Source of the DNA: JAAAPF01 sp964481035
Lineage (GTDB): Bacteria > Pseudomonadota > Alphaproteobacteria > Geminicoccales > Geminicoccaceae
DNA: 26,267 nt
Reading direction: 5' to 3'
Assembly: GCA_964481035.1 (NCBI GenBank)
Contig: CAYZSE010000035.1
Span: 1-26,267, forward strand
Shown: positions 17,153 to 26,232 of the stretch, piece after piece
Layout of the letters: each line of letters begins with the position of its first letter
How positions within the stretch are numbered: the first letter of the stretch is position 1
The notes under the pieces: generated by a model
What the model was told of the DNA's origin: nothing
Databases searched by the model: none
What the model saw: only the letters and a program-made list of their open reading frames with translations
Made by a program: the position numbers and the translations under genes

Positions 17153-18324
17153 AGGGCGCCGCCGAAGCCGCCGTCGCCTGGCTGCTCGACGACGGCGCGC
17201 GCCTGCCCTTTCTGGAGGACGTCTTCGCCGGGGTCTGCACGGCGCTCCGTGCGGCCGGCCTGCCGCTCGACCGGGCGACGTTGCACCTGCGCGCCCTGCA
17301 CCCGCAGTTCCGCGCGGTGCGGTTGCGTTGGCACCAAGGCGAGGCCCGTGCCGAGCTCTTGCGGGTGGGCGACGCGACGCTGCAATCGGCCGCGTTCCGC
17401 AACAGCCCGGTCCGGGCGCTGTTCGAGGGCGCCGAGGGCTTGCGCCAGCGCCTGGACGTGCCGCTGCCGGCGGCGGCCTTCGCCATCTACGGCGAGCTGC
17501 AGGCGGAGGGCTACACCGACTACGTGGCCCTGCCCTTGGTCTTCACCAACAACCAGCGCATCGCCTCGAGCTGGGCCACGCGCCGGCCGGGCGGCTGGCG
17601 CACGGACGATCTGATGGAGCTCGACGCGCTGCGTCAGGTGCTCGCGATGGCCGCGGAGATCCGCATCGTCCGCCGGCTCGGCCGCAACATCGCCGAGACC
17701 TATCTCGGGCGCCGGGCCGGTGCCCGGGTGCTCGACGGGCAGATCGTCCGCGGCGACCTCGTGACGATCGACGCCGTCATCGCGTGCCTCGACCTGCGTG
17801 ACTTCACGCGGTTCAGCGAGGCGACCGGCGCCGACGCGGTCGTCGCGCGCCTGAACGTCTTCTACGACGCCTTCGGCGCGGCCATGGAGGCCGAGGACGG
17901 CGAGATCCTCAAGTTCATGGGCGACGGCCTGCTCGCCATCTTCCCGCTCGACGAAGGGGGAACGGCGGCGGCGCGCGCGGTCACGGCGGCGCTCGCGGGC
18001 GAGGCGGCGCTGGCACGGGCGAACGCCGATCTCGACGCCGGCGGGGCGGATCCGATCCGCTTCGGTCTCGCGCTCCACCGCGGCCGCGTGGGCTACGGCA
18101 ACATCGGCACCGAGGCCAGGCTCGACTTCACCGTCCTCGGCCCGGCCGTGAACGTGGCCTCGCGCCTCGAGGAGCTGACCAAGCGCTTGGGCGAGACCAT
18201 CATCGTCTCGGCGGCCGTCGCCGGCTCGAGCGATCGGCCCTTTCGCCCGCTCGGCCCCCATGCCGTGCGCGGGGTGTCGGGCGACATGGAGCTGTTCGCG
18301 CCGGAGAGGCCGGTGCCGTCGTGA
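17149..18324 (+). CDS. Class III adenylate/guanylate cyclase with N-terminal sensor-like domain
   Basis: This enzyme makes a cyclic nucleotide, most likely cAMP, from its NTP, releasing pyrophosphate. The 391 residues have no clear membrane helix. Residues 1-195 form the GAF-like N-terminal domain common to many alphaproteobacterial cyclases (segments GYTDYVALPL and RRLGRNIAETYLG). The catalytic domain spans 205-385. It has metal-binding Asp215 (CLDLRDFTRFSE) and Asp259 (KFMGDGLLAIF), the base-selecting pair Lys255 and Thr328 (LDFTVLG, as in class IIIb), and transition-state Asn335 and Arg339 (VNVASRLE). All catalytic positions are present, so it should be active as a homodimer. GTG 17149 overlaps the stop of the cNMP-binding gene (GTGA), implying coupled translation. 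Its own stop overlaps the FkbM gene in the same way. Confidence 0.93.
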   Translation: MKGAAEAAVAWLLDDGARLPFLEDVFAGVCTALRAAGLPLDRATLHLRALHPQFRAVRLRWHQGEARAELLRVGDATLQSAAFRNSPVRALFEGAEGLRQRLDVPLPAAAFAIYGELQAEGYTDYVALPLVFTNNQRIASSWATRRPGGWRTDDLMELDALRQVLAMAAEIRIVRRLGRNIAETYLGRRAGARVLDGQIVRGDLVTIDAVIACLDLRDFTRFSEATGADAVVARLNVFYDAFGAAMEAEDGEILKFMGDGLLAIFPLDEGGTAAARAVTAALAGEAALARANADLDAGGADPIRFGLALHRGRVGYGNIGTEARLDFTVLGPAVNVASRLEELTKRLGETIIVSAAVAGSSDRPFRPLGPHAVRGVSGDMELFAPERPVPS

Positions 18325-18986
18325 GCGAGAAGCCGCGAGATCTCGATCGGCAGATCGTGCTGGCGCTGGAGGCGACGCGGGTCGATCGTGTCCTCGACGT
18401 CGGCGCCAACGCGGGCCAGTACGCCCGGCGCCTGCGCCGCGCCGGCTACACCGGAGCGATCTTGTCCTTCGAGCCGCTGGCCGACCTGCACGCCGCGCTC
18501 GAGGCGATGGCCGGCGACGATCCGCTCTGGCACATCGCGCCGCCGGTCGCGATCGCCGCCGCCTCTGGCCGTGCCACCTTCCACCGCTCTGCCGAGAGCG
18601 ACATGAGCTCGCTGCGGCCCCAGACGCCGCTCCTGGAGCGCTTGTCACCCAGCTCGGCGATCGTCGAGCGGGTCGAGGTCGACGTCCGCCCGCTCGCCCT
18701 GGAGGTGACACCCGAACCGGGTGAACGGCTGTTCGTCAAGGTCGACGTCCAAGGCGGCGAAGCCGCGGTCCTCGACGGCCTCGGCAGCCTCTGGGCGCAC
18801 GTCGTGGGCCTGCAGCTCGAGCTCGCGCTCAGCTCCCTTTACGCCGGCGAGGCGACCTACCTCGACACCTGTCGGCGCCTCGCCGGGCTCGGCTTCGAGC
18901 TCGCCCTGGTCCTGCCCGGTTATTTCGACGGCAAGCTCGCCCGCCAGCTCCAGTTCGACGGCGTTTTCCTGCGGCGCGGAGCCTGA
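18321..18986 (+). CDS. FkbM family SAM-dependent methyltransferase
   Basis: FkbM-type enzymes transfer methyl groups from S-adenosylmethionine to hydroxyls of sugars, lipids or secondary metabolites. The 221-residue protein has motif I VLDVGANAGQYA (about 24-35), then LSFEPL with the acidic ribose-binding residue. The family segment KVDVQGGEAAVLDGL follows near 139-153 and fits the FkbM consensus D-x-x-G-x-E. The C-terminus reads LQFDGVFLRR, also typical. The GTG start at 18321 overlaps the cyclase stop by four bases (GTGA). The substrate is unknown. Its place between a cyclase and a CDP-alcohol phosphatidyltransferase suggests a lipid- or glycan-related target, but that is inference. Confidence 0.9.
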   Translation: MSEKPRDLDRQIVLALEATRVDRVLDVGANAGQYARRLRRAGYTGAILSFEPLADLHAALEAMAGDDPLWHIAPPVAIAAASGRATFHRSAESDMSSLRPQTPLLERLSPSSAIVERVEVDVRPLALEVTPEPGERLFVKVDVQGGEAAVLDGLGSLWAHVVGLQLELALSSLYAGEATYLDTCRRLAGLGFELALVLPGYFDGKLARQLQFDGVFLRRGA

Positions 18987-18991
18987 GCGCG

Positions 18992-19615
18992 ATGCTCGAT
19001 CCCTGGGTCAGGCGCCGGATCGACCCGTCGCTCGGCGCGTTCGCCGCGGCGCTCGCGCGCGCCGGTCTCGGCGCGGACACGCTCACACTCGCGGGCTTCG
19101 CCGCCGGGATCGCCGCCGCCACGGCCGTGGCGCTCGGTGCGCCCGGCTGGGCGGTCCTGGGCTTCGCGCTCAATCGCCTCCTCGATGGGCTCGACGGCGC
19201 CGTCGCGCGCGTGCACGGCCCGACGGACCGCGGCGCCTTCCTCGACATCAGCCTCGACTTCGTCGTCTACGCGGCCTTGCCCGTGGCCTTCGCCATCGCC
19301 GACCCGCGAGCGAACGCGTTGCCGGCGGCGATTCTCCTCTTCACCTTCGTCGGCACCGCCACCTCGTTTCTCGCCTACGCCGTCTTCGCCCAGAAGAACG
19401 GGATCGCCTCCGACCTGCGCGGTCGCAAGTCGCTCTACTATCTGGGCGGGCTGACCGAGGGCACCGAGACCGCCGCCGTGCTGTTGCTCATGTGCCTCGT
19501 GCCGGCGTGGTTCCCTTGGCTCGCCTACGGCTTCGCTGCCGCCTGCGCGATCACCGCGGTGAGCCGTATCTGGGCCGGTGCCGTCACCTTCGCGCGCCGG
19601 CCCGGCTCAAGGTGA
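18992..19615 (+). CDS. CDP-alcohol phosphatidyltransferase family membrane protein
   Basis: Members condense a CDP-alcohol with a second alcohol to form a phosphodiester lipid or solute, at the membrane. The 207-residue protein has several hydrophobic helices. The metal-binding signature DGAVARVHGPTDRGAFLDISLD at about residues 69-90 contains all conserved Asp, Gly, Ala and Arg positions (D-G-x2-A-R...G-x3-D-x3-D). Seven residues rather than the textbook eight separate AR from the following G. I believe this spacing occurs in a subgroup of this family that is not PgsA or PssA, but cannot confirm it here. ATG 18992 lies 5 bases after the FkbM stop, so the gene ends the operon. The last 32 bases overlap the convergent dsbB gene. 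The exact substrates cannot be named. Confidence 0.9.
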   Translation: MLDPWVRRRIDPSLGAFAAALARAGLGADTLTLAGFAAGIAAATAVALGAPGWAVLGFALNRLLDGLDGAVARVHGPTDRGAFLDISLDFVVYAALPVAFAIADPRANALPAAILLFTFVGTATSFLAYAVFAQKNGIASDLRGRKSLYYLGGLTEGTETAAVLLLMCLVPAWFPWLAYGFAAACAITAVSRIWAGAVTFARRPGSR

Positions 19616-20063
19616 CCGCGGCGAGGGCGGCGAGCAGCAGCGCCGCCGCGGCGTGCCAGCTCGCCATCGAGACGCCGAGCCATGCCGGTCCCGGCTGGTC
19701 GCAGCTCGGCTGCGTCCGGGCCAGGAGCGCCGTTCTCAGATCGCCCTGGGTCGTCGGCTCGAAGGGGCTCACCGCACAACCTCCAGGGAGCGGCAGCCAG
19801 CCGGCTTCGACCCCGACGTGCGCGAGCGAGATCGCGAAGGCCGCGACGAGGGCCGCGAGGACGAGCCAGAGCGCGAGCCGAGGTCGACCGAGATAGAGAC
19901 CGAGGGGGCCGATCAGGAGGACGGCCCAATGCGGCAGGCGAGCCTGGAGGCACAGCGCGCAGGGCGGATAGCCGAGCCCGTACTGCACGAAATGGGCCAA
20001 GGTCAGTGCGGCCAGAGACGCCGCCGTCAGGCCCGCGAGGGTGCTCCGCTCGCTCGTCATCAT
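19584..20063 (-). CDS. dsbB: Disulfide bond formation protein B (DsbB family)
   Basis: DsbB reoxidises periplasmic DsbA and passes the electrons to quinone in the inner membrane. The 159-residue product has four hydrophobic helices. The first redox pair is in YPPCALCLQAR (Cys35, Cys38). The second pair is in the periplasmic loop, GGCAVSP (Cys96) and PSCDQPGPAW (Cys121). The segment LGVSMASWH after the loop is also typical. Two adjacent ATG codons (20063 and 20060) are possible starts; I give the first. There is no clear ribosome site. The start lies 1 base after the stop of the yqaA-like gene, so coupled translation is probable. The 3' end overlaps the convergent phosphatidyltransferase gene by 32 bases. 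No DsbA is in the window. Confidence 0.92.
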   Translation of the reverse strand: MMTSERSTLAGLTAASLAALTLAHFVQYGLGYPPCALCLQARLPHWAVLLIGPLGLYLGRPRLALWLVLAALVAAFAISLAHVGVEAGWLPLPGGCAVSPFEPTTQGDLRTALLARTQPSCDQPGPAWLGVSMASWHAAAALLLAALAAVTLSRAGARR

Positions 20064-20064
20064 G

Positions 20065-20643
20065 TCAGAGGTACTTGATCGCCAGAAAACCGCCGAAGAG
20101 CAGGATGAAGAACAGGGTGAGCAGCGGGCCCAGGTTCTTCTCGATGAAGATGCGAATGGGGGGGCCGAATTGCCAGAGCAGGCCGGCGACGGCGAAGAAG
20201 CGCAACCCTCGGGCCAGCACCGAGGCGACGAGGAAGGTGAGGATGTCGAGATGCACCGCGCCCGAGGCGATCGTCACCACTTTGTAGGGAAAGGGCGTCA
20301 CACCGGCAAAGAAGACGATCCAGGCGCCCCATTCATGGTAGCGGGCGGCGAAGGTGTCGAATTCGGCGGCGTAGCCGTAGAAGTTAAGCACGGGCTGGCC
20401 GACCAGTTCGAAAAGGAAGGCGCCGATGAGGTAGCCGGCGAGGCCGCCGAGCACCGAGGCGGCGGTGCAGAGCGCGGCGTAGGACCAGGCGCGATGGCGC
20501 GCGCCGAGCACCATGGGGATCAACAGGATGTCGGGCGGGATGGGAAAGATGGAGCTCTCGACGAAGGAGATCCCCGCCAGCGTCCGCGTTGCGTAGCGCT
20601 TTTCGGCCTGCGCCATGGTCCAATCGTAGAGGGCACGCAGCAA
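20065..20643 (-). CDS. YqaA/DedA-like (VTT domain) inner-membrane protein
   Basis: The 192-residue multi-helix membrane protein belongs to the SNARE-associated/VTT (DedA, YqaA) family, whose members are linked to lipid scrambling or envelope homeostasis. Typical segments are FVESSIFPIPPDILLIPMVL near the N-terminus, GYLIGAFLFE, and FFAGVTPFPYKVVTIASGA, where the conserved Pro and Lys resemble the family F-x-R-x(3)-P region. The start is chosen at TTG 20643, which has GGAG 8 bases upstream and gives the usual YqaA opening LLRALYDWT. ATG 20616 would remove this opening and has no ribosome site. It is directly upstream of dsbB. The pairing is, to my knowledge, common in alphaproteobacteria. Confidence 0.88.
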   Translation of the reverse strand: MLRALYDWTMAQAEKRYATRTLAGISFVESSIFPIPPDILLIPMVLGARHRAWSYAALCTAASVLGGLAGYLIGAFLFELVGQPVLNFYGYAAEFDTFAARYHEWGAWIVFFAGVTPFPYKVVTIASGAVHLDILTFLVASVLARGLRFFAVAGLLWQFGPPIRIFIEKNLGPLLTLFFILLFGGFLAIKYL

Positions 20644-20830
20644 GCATCGAACTCCAGGGTTCGCCGGCGTCGGACAAGCTCGCGCTGGCCGCGGCGGTCT
20701 TGGCACCGGTGGACGGCCGGCGCAATGCTCGCGCGACGGCGAGGCACGCTGCCGAGGGGCCGCGACCACGGACGGCGACGGCTGCGCTCCACCGGCTTGA
20801 TCGAGACGGCGTGCCATCTAGCTCCCCCGC

Positions 20831-21247
20831 ATGGAAACGCTCGCTCCTCTCGCGCTGGTGCTCGCGGCCGCCTGCCTCGGCATCATGCTCTTCTTCTCCG
20901 TCGGCATCGCCCCGGTGATCTTCCGGGTTCTCGACGCCGACAGCGGCGGACAGTTCGTGCGGGCGCTGTTTCCCGTCTACTACGCCGCCTGCGGGACCAT
21001 CGCGGCGGCGGCTAGTCTCGCCGCGATCGGCCGTTGGCCGGGGTGGGTGCTGCTCCTCACCGCACTCGTCTTCGTCTACTTGCGTCAGGGCCTGATGCCG
21101 GCGATCAACCGATCGCGCGACGCGGCCACGGCCGGCGACGCGGCGGCGAGCGCTCGCTTCGACCGGCGCCACCGCGCGAGCGTCGTCCTCAACGGCGTGC
21201 AGATGGTCCTCCTCACCGTCGCCATCGTCGGTCTGGCACTGGCTTAA
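20831..21247 (+). CDS. DUF4149 domain membrane protein (TMEM205-like)
   Basis: This 138-residue protein has four predicted hydrophobic helices, at about residues 5-30, 45-65, 69-85 and 115-137. It carries the features of DUF4149: FFSVGIAPVIFRVLD with the conserved G-x-A-P near the first helix, RALFPVYY, LMPAINRSRD, and a final FDRRHRASVVLNGVQM. The family includes eukaryotic TMEM205; bacterial function is unknown. No clear ribosome site precedes ATG 20831. It shares a 187-base divergent gap with the yqaA-like gene, in which I see no convincing promoter. hppA follows 142 bases downstream on the same strand. Confidence 0.85.
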   Translation: METLAPLALVLAAACLGIMLFFSVGIAPVIFRVLDADSGGQFVRALFPVYYAACGTIAAAASLAAIGRWPGWVLLLTALVFVYLRQGLMPAINRSRDAATAGDAAASARFDRRHRASVVLNGVQMVLLTVAIVGLALA

Positions 21248-21281
21248 AGCGCAAAGCGCGTAACGTAGACATCCCCCGGGC

Positions 21282-21325
21282 CGTTGGCTAAGAGCCGACG
21301 CAAGACAGGAGGCCGGTGAAGCCTC
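21282..21325 (+). promoter_or_regulatory. Two consecutive small hairpins upstream of hppA
   Basis: Hairpin one has CGTTGGCT (21282-21289) pairing with AGCCGACG (21293-21300), with one G-T wobble and a 3-base loop. Hairpin two has GAGGC (21309-21313) pairing with GCCTC (21321-21325), and its stem takes in most of an AGGAGG ribosome-site-like sequence at 21307-21312. No T-run follows either, so they are not typical terminators. They may be leader structures. Confidence 0.3.
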
Positions 21326-21389
21326 GCCGCGGCGCCGTGACGCCGCCTCCCGCCGATGGGTCAACGAAGATAACGCTGGGGGATCGGCT

Positions 21390-21393
<4 letters not shown>
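21316..21393 (+). other. Possible leader ORF overlapping the hppA start
   Basis: A 25-codon frame begins with GTG 21316, 3 bases after AGGAGG (closer than usual), and ends with TGA 21391-21393, overlapping the hppA GTG in a GTGA arrangement. The frame includes three consecutive proline codons. It could be a coupled leader peptide or a chance frame in GC-rich DNA. Confidence 0.2.
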
Positions 21394-23479
<2,086 letters not shown>

Positions 23480-23483
<4 letters not shown>

Positions 23484-23491
23484 CGCGTCAG
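23480..23491. repeat. Palindrome holding both convergent stop codons
   Basis: CTGACGCGTCAG is a perfect 12-base palindrome that contains the hppA stop (23481-23483) and, on the other strand, the diguanylate cyclase stop (23490-23488). It is too short to be a convincing terminator. Confidence 0.5.
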
Positions 23492-24528
23492 GCGGCCTGC
23501 TTGAGGCGCTTGATGCTCGTGCAGTTGCGGCCGCTGTTCTTGGCGGTGTAGAGGGCGCTGTCCGCGCGCTCGACGAGGCGCGGCAGCGGCTCGCCGGGCT
23601 CGTACTGGCTCACCCCGAGCGACACGGTGATCCGCCGCAGCGGCTCGCTGTCGGTCTTGCGCGCCACGCGCATCGCCGCCACCGCCTTACGGACCGCCTC
23701 GGCGACCTCGACGGCCTGGCCGATGATCGCGCCCGGCGCCAGGACCGCGAACTCCTCGCCGCCGTAGCGGAACAGCTCGGGCTCGGCCCCGAGGACCTGG
23801 CGCGCCCGGCTCGCGACGTGCTTGAGGACCCGGTCGCCGAGGCTGTGGCCGTAGGTGTCGTTGAAGCTCTTGAAATGGTCGATGTCGAAGAGGACCAAGG
23901 AGAGCGGTGCGCCGCTCTCGCAAGCGGCAGCGGCGCACTGGCGGAGCCGACGGTCGAACCGCTTGCGGTTGCCGACCTCGGTCAGCGCGTCGGTCTCGGC
24001 CTCGCGGCGGGCGGCGTCGAGGTCGCTCTTGAGCTTGGAGACCTCGGCGGCATGCGAATTGGCGAGTTCGCCCCATTGATCGGTGCGGTCGAGGATGGAC
24101 TGGGTGTCGGCGCGCAGCGTCGACAGCGCGCGGTTCACATCCTCATAGCCCGTGTCGCGCGGCAGGACCTCGACCGCGTCGGCGAGCGAGCAGCCGTAGC
24201 TCCGGGTGCCGTGCGCGATCTGTCCCAGGAGCTCGCCGATCGCTCCCAAGTGACGCTCGACGCGCGTGCCGACGTTGCGCAGGTGGTCGTGCTCGCGGTC
24301 ACGGCCGAAGAAGCGCTCGTGGATGTCCGCGTTGCGGATGTCGTCGTAGGCGACCTTCTGCTCGTCGAGCACCGCCAGCGTGCGGCTCAAGGTCGGCTCG
24401 CTGTCGGCGGCGGCGGTGTACCAGACGAGGTAGTTCTCCGGCGTCGGCGGGATCCGGCGCGCCCGCATCTCGAGCAGCGCCTGGCGCGCCAAGGCCATCG
24501 CACGGTCCGCTGAGGTCGACGCTTCCAT
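23488..24528 (-). CDS. Diguanylate cyclase (GGDEF domain, GGEEF active site)
   Basis: This enzyme is expected to make c-di-GMP from two GTP. The 346 residues have no membrane helix. Residues 1-165 form a helical N-terminal region with PPTPENYLVWYTAA, a segment shared by many alphaproteobacterial GGDEF proteins. A coiled-coil-like stretch (about 150-178) leads into the GGDEF domain, with DALTEVGNRKRFD (180-192), LFDIDHFKSFNDTYGH and the active site RYGGEEF (Gly256-Phe260). These residues are as expected for activity. The RxxD inhibitory I-site five residues before GGEEF is absent (AEPE instead), so direct product inhibition is unlikely. ATG 24528 follows GGAG at 7 bases. The gene is divergent from the HNH gene and convergent with hppA. 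Confidence 0.94.
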   Translation of the reverse strand: MEASTSADRAMALARQALLEMRARRIPPTPENYLVWYTAAADSEPTLSRTLAVLDEQKVAYDDIRNADIHERFFGRDREHDHLRNVGTRVERHLGAIGELLGQIAHGTRSYGCSLADAVEVLPRDTGYEDVNRALSTLRADTQSILDRTDQWGELANSHAAEVSKLKSDLDAARREAETDALTEVGNRKRFDRRLRQCAAAACESGAPLSLVLFDIDHFKSFNDTYGHSLGDRVLKHVASRARQVLGAEPELFRYGGEEFAVLAPGAIIGQAVEVAEAVRKAVAAMRVARKTDSEPLRRITVSLGVSQYEPGEPLPRLVERADSALYTAKNSGRNCTSIKRLKQAA

Positions 24529-24717
24529 GCTCGTGCTCCATCTCTAATCCTCGCTACCATGAACGAGGAAGCTTGCCGCTTGCTTAACGGCCGGCCGGCC
24601 TTGACCGCGTCCTCAAATTGTCACACCAACCGCCTATGGGATCGTGGACATGCGAACGGTGACGCGACTTCGGGCCGAGGCGGCTCGGCACCCCGCCGGG
24701 CGACGGAGGCCCCGACC

Positions 24718-25299
24718 GTGAGGTTGGGGCCGGTCCAGCGCTTGCCGCACCTCGATTCCTGCCCGGCCCTCGTCCTCAACGCCGACTATCAGCCGCTCAG
24801 CTACTTCCCGCTGTCGCTCTGGAGCTGGCAGGAGACCGTCAAGGCGATGTTCCTCGACCGCGTCGCCGTGGTCTCCCACTACGACCGCGAGATCCGCTCG
24901 CCGAACGCGCGCCTGCGCTTGCCGAGCGTCGTCGCGCTCAAGCAGTACGTGCCGCAGAGCCACTTCCCGCCGTTCACGCGCTTCAACGTCTTCCTGCGCG
25001 ACCGCTTCACCTGCCAGTATTGCGGGCAGCGGCACCGCGCCGAGGATCTCACCTTCGATCATGTCGTCCCGCGGTCCAGGGGCGGGCTGACGAGCTGGGC
25101 CAACATCCTCACCGCCTGCACTCGCTGCAACCTCGCCAAGGGCAGCAAGCTGCCGCGCGAGTGCGGGATGAGGCCGCTCGCCGCGCCGAAGCGCCCGACC
25201 ACCTTCGAGCTGCAGCGCTCGGGCCGGGCGTTTCCGCCCAACTACCTGCACGAGAGCTGGCGCGACTTCCTCTACTGGGACACCGAGCTCGAGCCTTGA
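24718..25299 (+). CDS. HNH endonuclease family protein
   Basis: The 193-residue protein carries an HNH nuclease domain with a zinc-binding knuckle. An N-terminal region with CPALVLNADYQPLSYFPLSLWSW (residues 15-37) is the hallmark of a widely conserved chromosomal HNH group of unknown cellular role. The HNH part reads FTCQYCG (Cys99, Cys102), LTFDHVVPRSRGG (Asp114-His115), an Asn at 129, then CTRCN (Cys134, Cys137, Asn138). All metal and catalytic positions are kept. GTG 24718 is chosen because GGAGG lies 8 bases upstream and the product then starts near the conserved region. An in-frame ATG at 24559 would add 53 low-complexity residues and is rejected. It is convergent with the acyltransferase gene, 9 bases apart. 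Confidence 0.9.
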   Translation: MRLGPVQRLPHLDSCPALVLNADYQPLSYFPLSLWSWQETVKAMFLDRVAVVSHYDREIRSPNARLRLPSVVALKQYVPQSHFPPFTRFNVFLRDRFTCQYCGQRHRAEDLTFDHVVPRSRGGLTSWANILTACTRCNLAKGSKLPRECGMRPLAAPKRPTTFELQRSGRAFPPNYLHESWRDFLYWDTELEP

Positions 25300-25308
25300 G
25301 ATCGCCCT

Positions 25309-26232
25309 TCATGCGAAGCTCCCGGGCAGCGTGACCGGCACCGCGCCGGTGCCGAGCTTGAAGGCGGCGATGCCCGCCGGCAGGTTCAGCCCGCCGAGGT
25401 CGAGCCGCGTGCAGCCGGCCGCGCGCAACGCCGGCAGGGCGCGCCACAGCACGTGGCGATGCGCGCCCCGGCCGAGCCAGAGCCCCAGGGGATCGGTCCA
25501 GCCGACCTGGTAGGTCGCCGTCCGGCCGTGCAGCATGAACAGCATGAACGCGATGAACTCGCCGTCGCGCCGGGCGCGCACCAGCAGCGACCGGCCGTGG
25601 CGGGCGGCGTGGGCGACCAGCGACGGCGGCACCGTCGCATAGCCGCGCACCCGCCGGCTCGCCTCGTGCCGCGCCATCGCCGCGGCGAGGGCGAGGGGAT
25701 CGACGCCGGGGACGACGGCATCGAAGGTCACCGCCGGCGGCGGCCGCTTCAGCTCGTAGCGCCAGCCGTGGTTGCAGGCGCGAAGCTGCGCCGCCGCGTC
25801 GTCGCGGAGGTCGAGCAGGGCGGTCGTGTAGCCGGTCATCACCCGGTGCAGCCCGGCCGTGTTGAGCGCTTCCGGTGCGGCTGCGGCCGGGGTGACGACC
25901 AGGAGGCGAGCGAGGCCGGCGCAGCGTCGCCCCAGGGCCCGGAGCGCCGCTGCCTGCAGCGCCGCCGGTGCCTCGGTCGCGAAGACCGGGCCGCCGAGCG
26001 CGTGCCAGAGGCCGAGCCTGCCGCCGAAAGCGGTGCGGCCGGTGAGCTGGACCGCGCCCACGGGCTCACCCTCCGCGCGGATCTCGAGGCGGACGACGCG
26101 GCGGCCCCTGCGCCGCGCCGCGAGCCCATAGGCCCAGCTCTGCTGCCAGAGGCACCACTCGGCGCGCGCCAGCGCCCGCTCCCATGCCGCGGCCTCGGTC
26201 ACCTCGACGAGCTCGATCGCGTTCGGGTCCAT
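25309..26232 (-). CDS. FemAB-like GNAT acyltransferase
   Basis: The product (307 residues from ATG 26232) resembles the FemAB/BioF2-like branch of GNAT acyltransferases, which include enzymes adding amino acids or acyl groups to peptidoglycan or related substrates. Visible features are LWQQSWAYGLAARRRGR near the N-terminus (family QS-x(3)-W/Y...), a central HGWRYELKR, the segment FIAFMLFMLHGRTATYQVGWTD, and RLDLGGLNLPAGIAAFKLGTG near the end, the most typical FemAB-like C-terminal motif. GTG 26250 is an alternative start, and the frame stays open to the window end, so a slightly longer protein is possible. No neighbouring peptidoglycan gene supports a specific substrate. Confidence 0.8.
   Translation of the reverse strand: MDPNAIELVEVTEAAAWERALARAEWCLWQQSWAYGLAARRRGRRVVRLEIRAEGEPVGAVQLTGRTAFGGRLGLWHALGGPVFATEAPAALQAAALRALGRRCAGLARLLVVTPAAAAPEALNTAGLHRVMTGYTTALLDLRDDAAAQLRACNHGWRYELKRPPPAVTFDAVVPGVDPLALAAAMARHEASRRVRGYATVPPSLVAHAARHGRSLLVRARRDGEFIAFMLFMLHGRTATYQVGWTDPLGLWLGRGAHRHVLWRALPALRAAGCTRLDLGGLNLPAGIAAFKLGTGAVPVTLPGSFA

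Noticed and set aside
20644..20830. Promoter in the divergent yqaA/DUF4149 gap
   Set aside because: TTGATC is present near 20795, but no acceptable -10 box lies at the right spacing; nothing convincing on either strand.
24559..24717. N-terminal extension of the HNH protein from ATG 24559
   Set aside because: The added residues are low-complexity without family similarity, and GTG 24718 has a strong ribosome site at good spacing.
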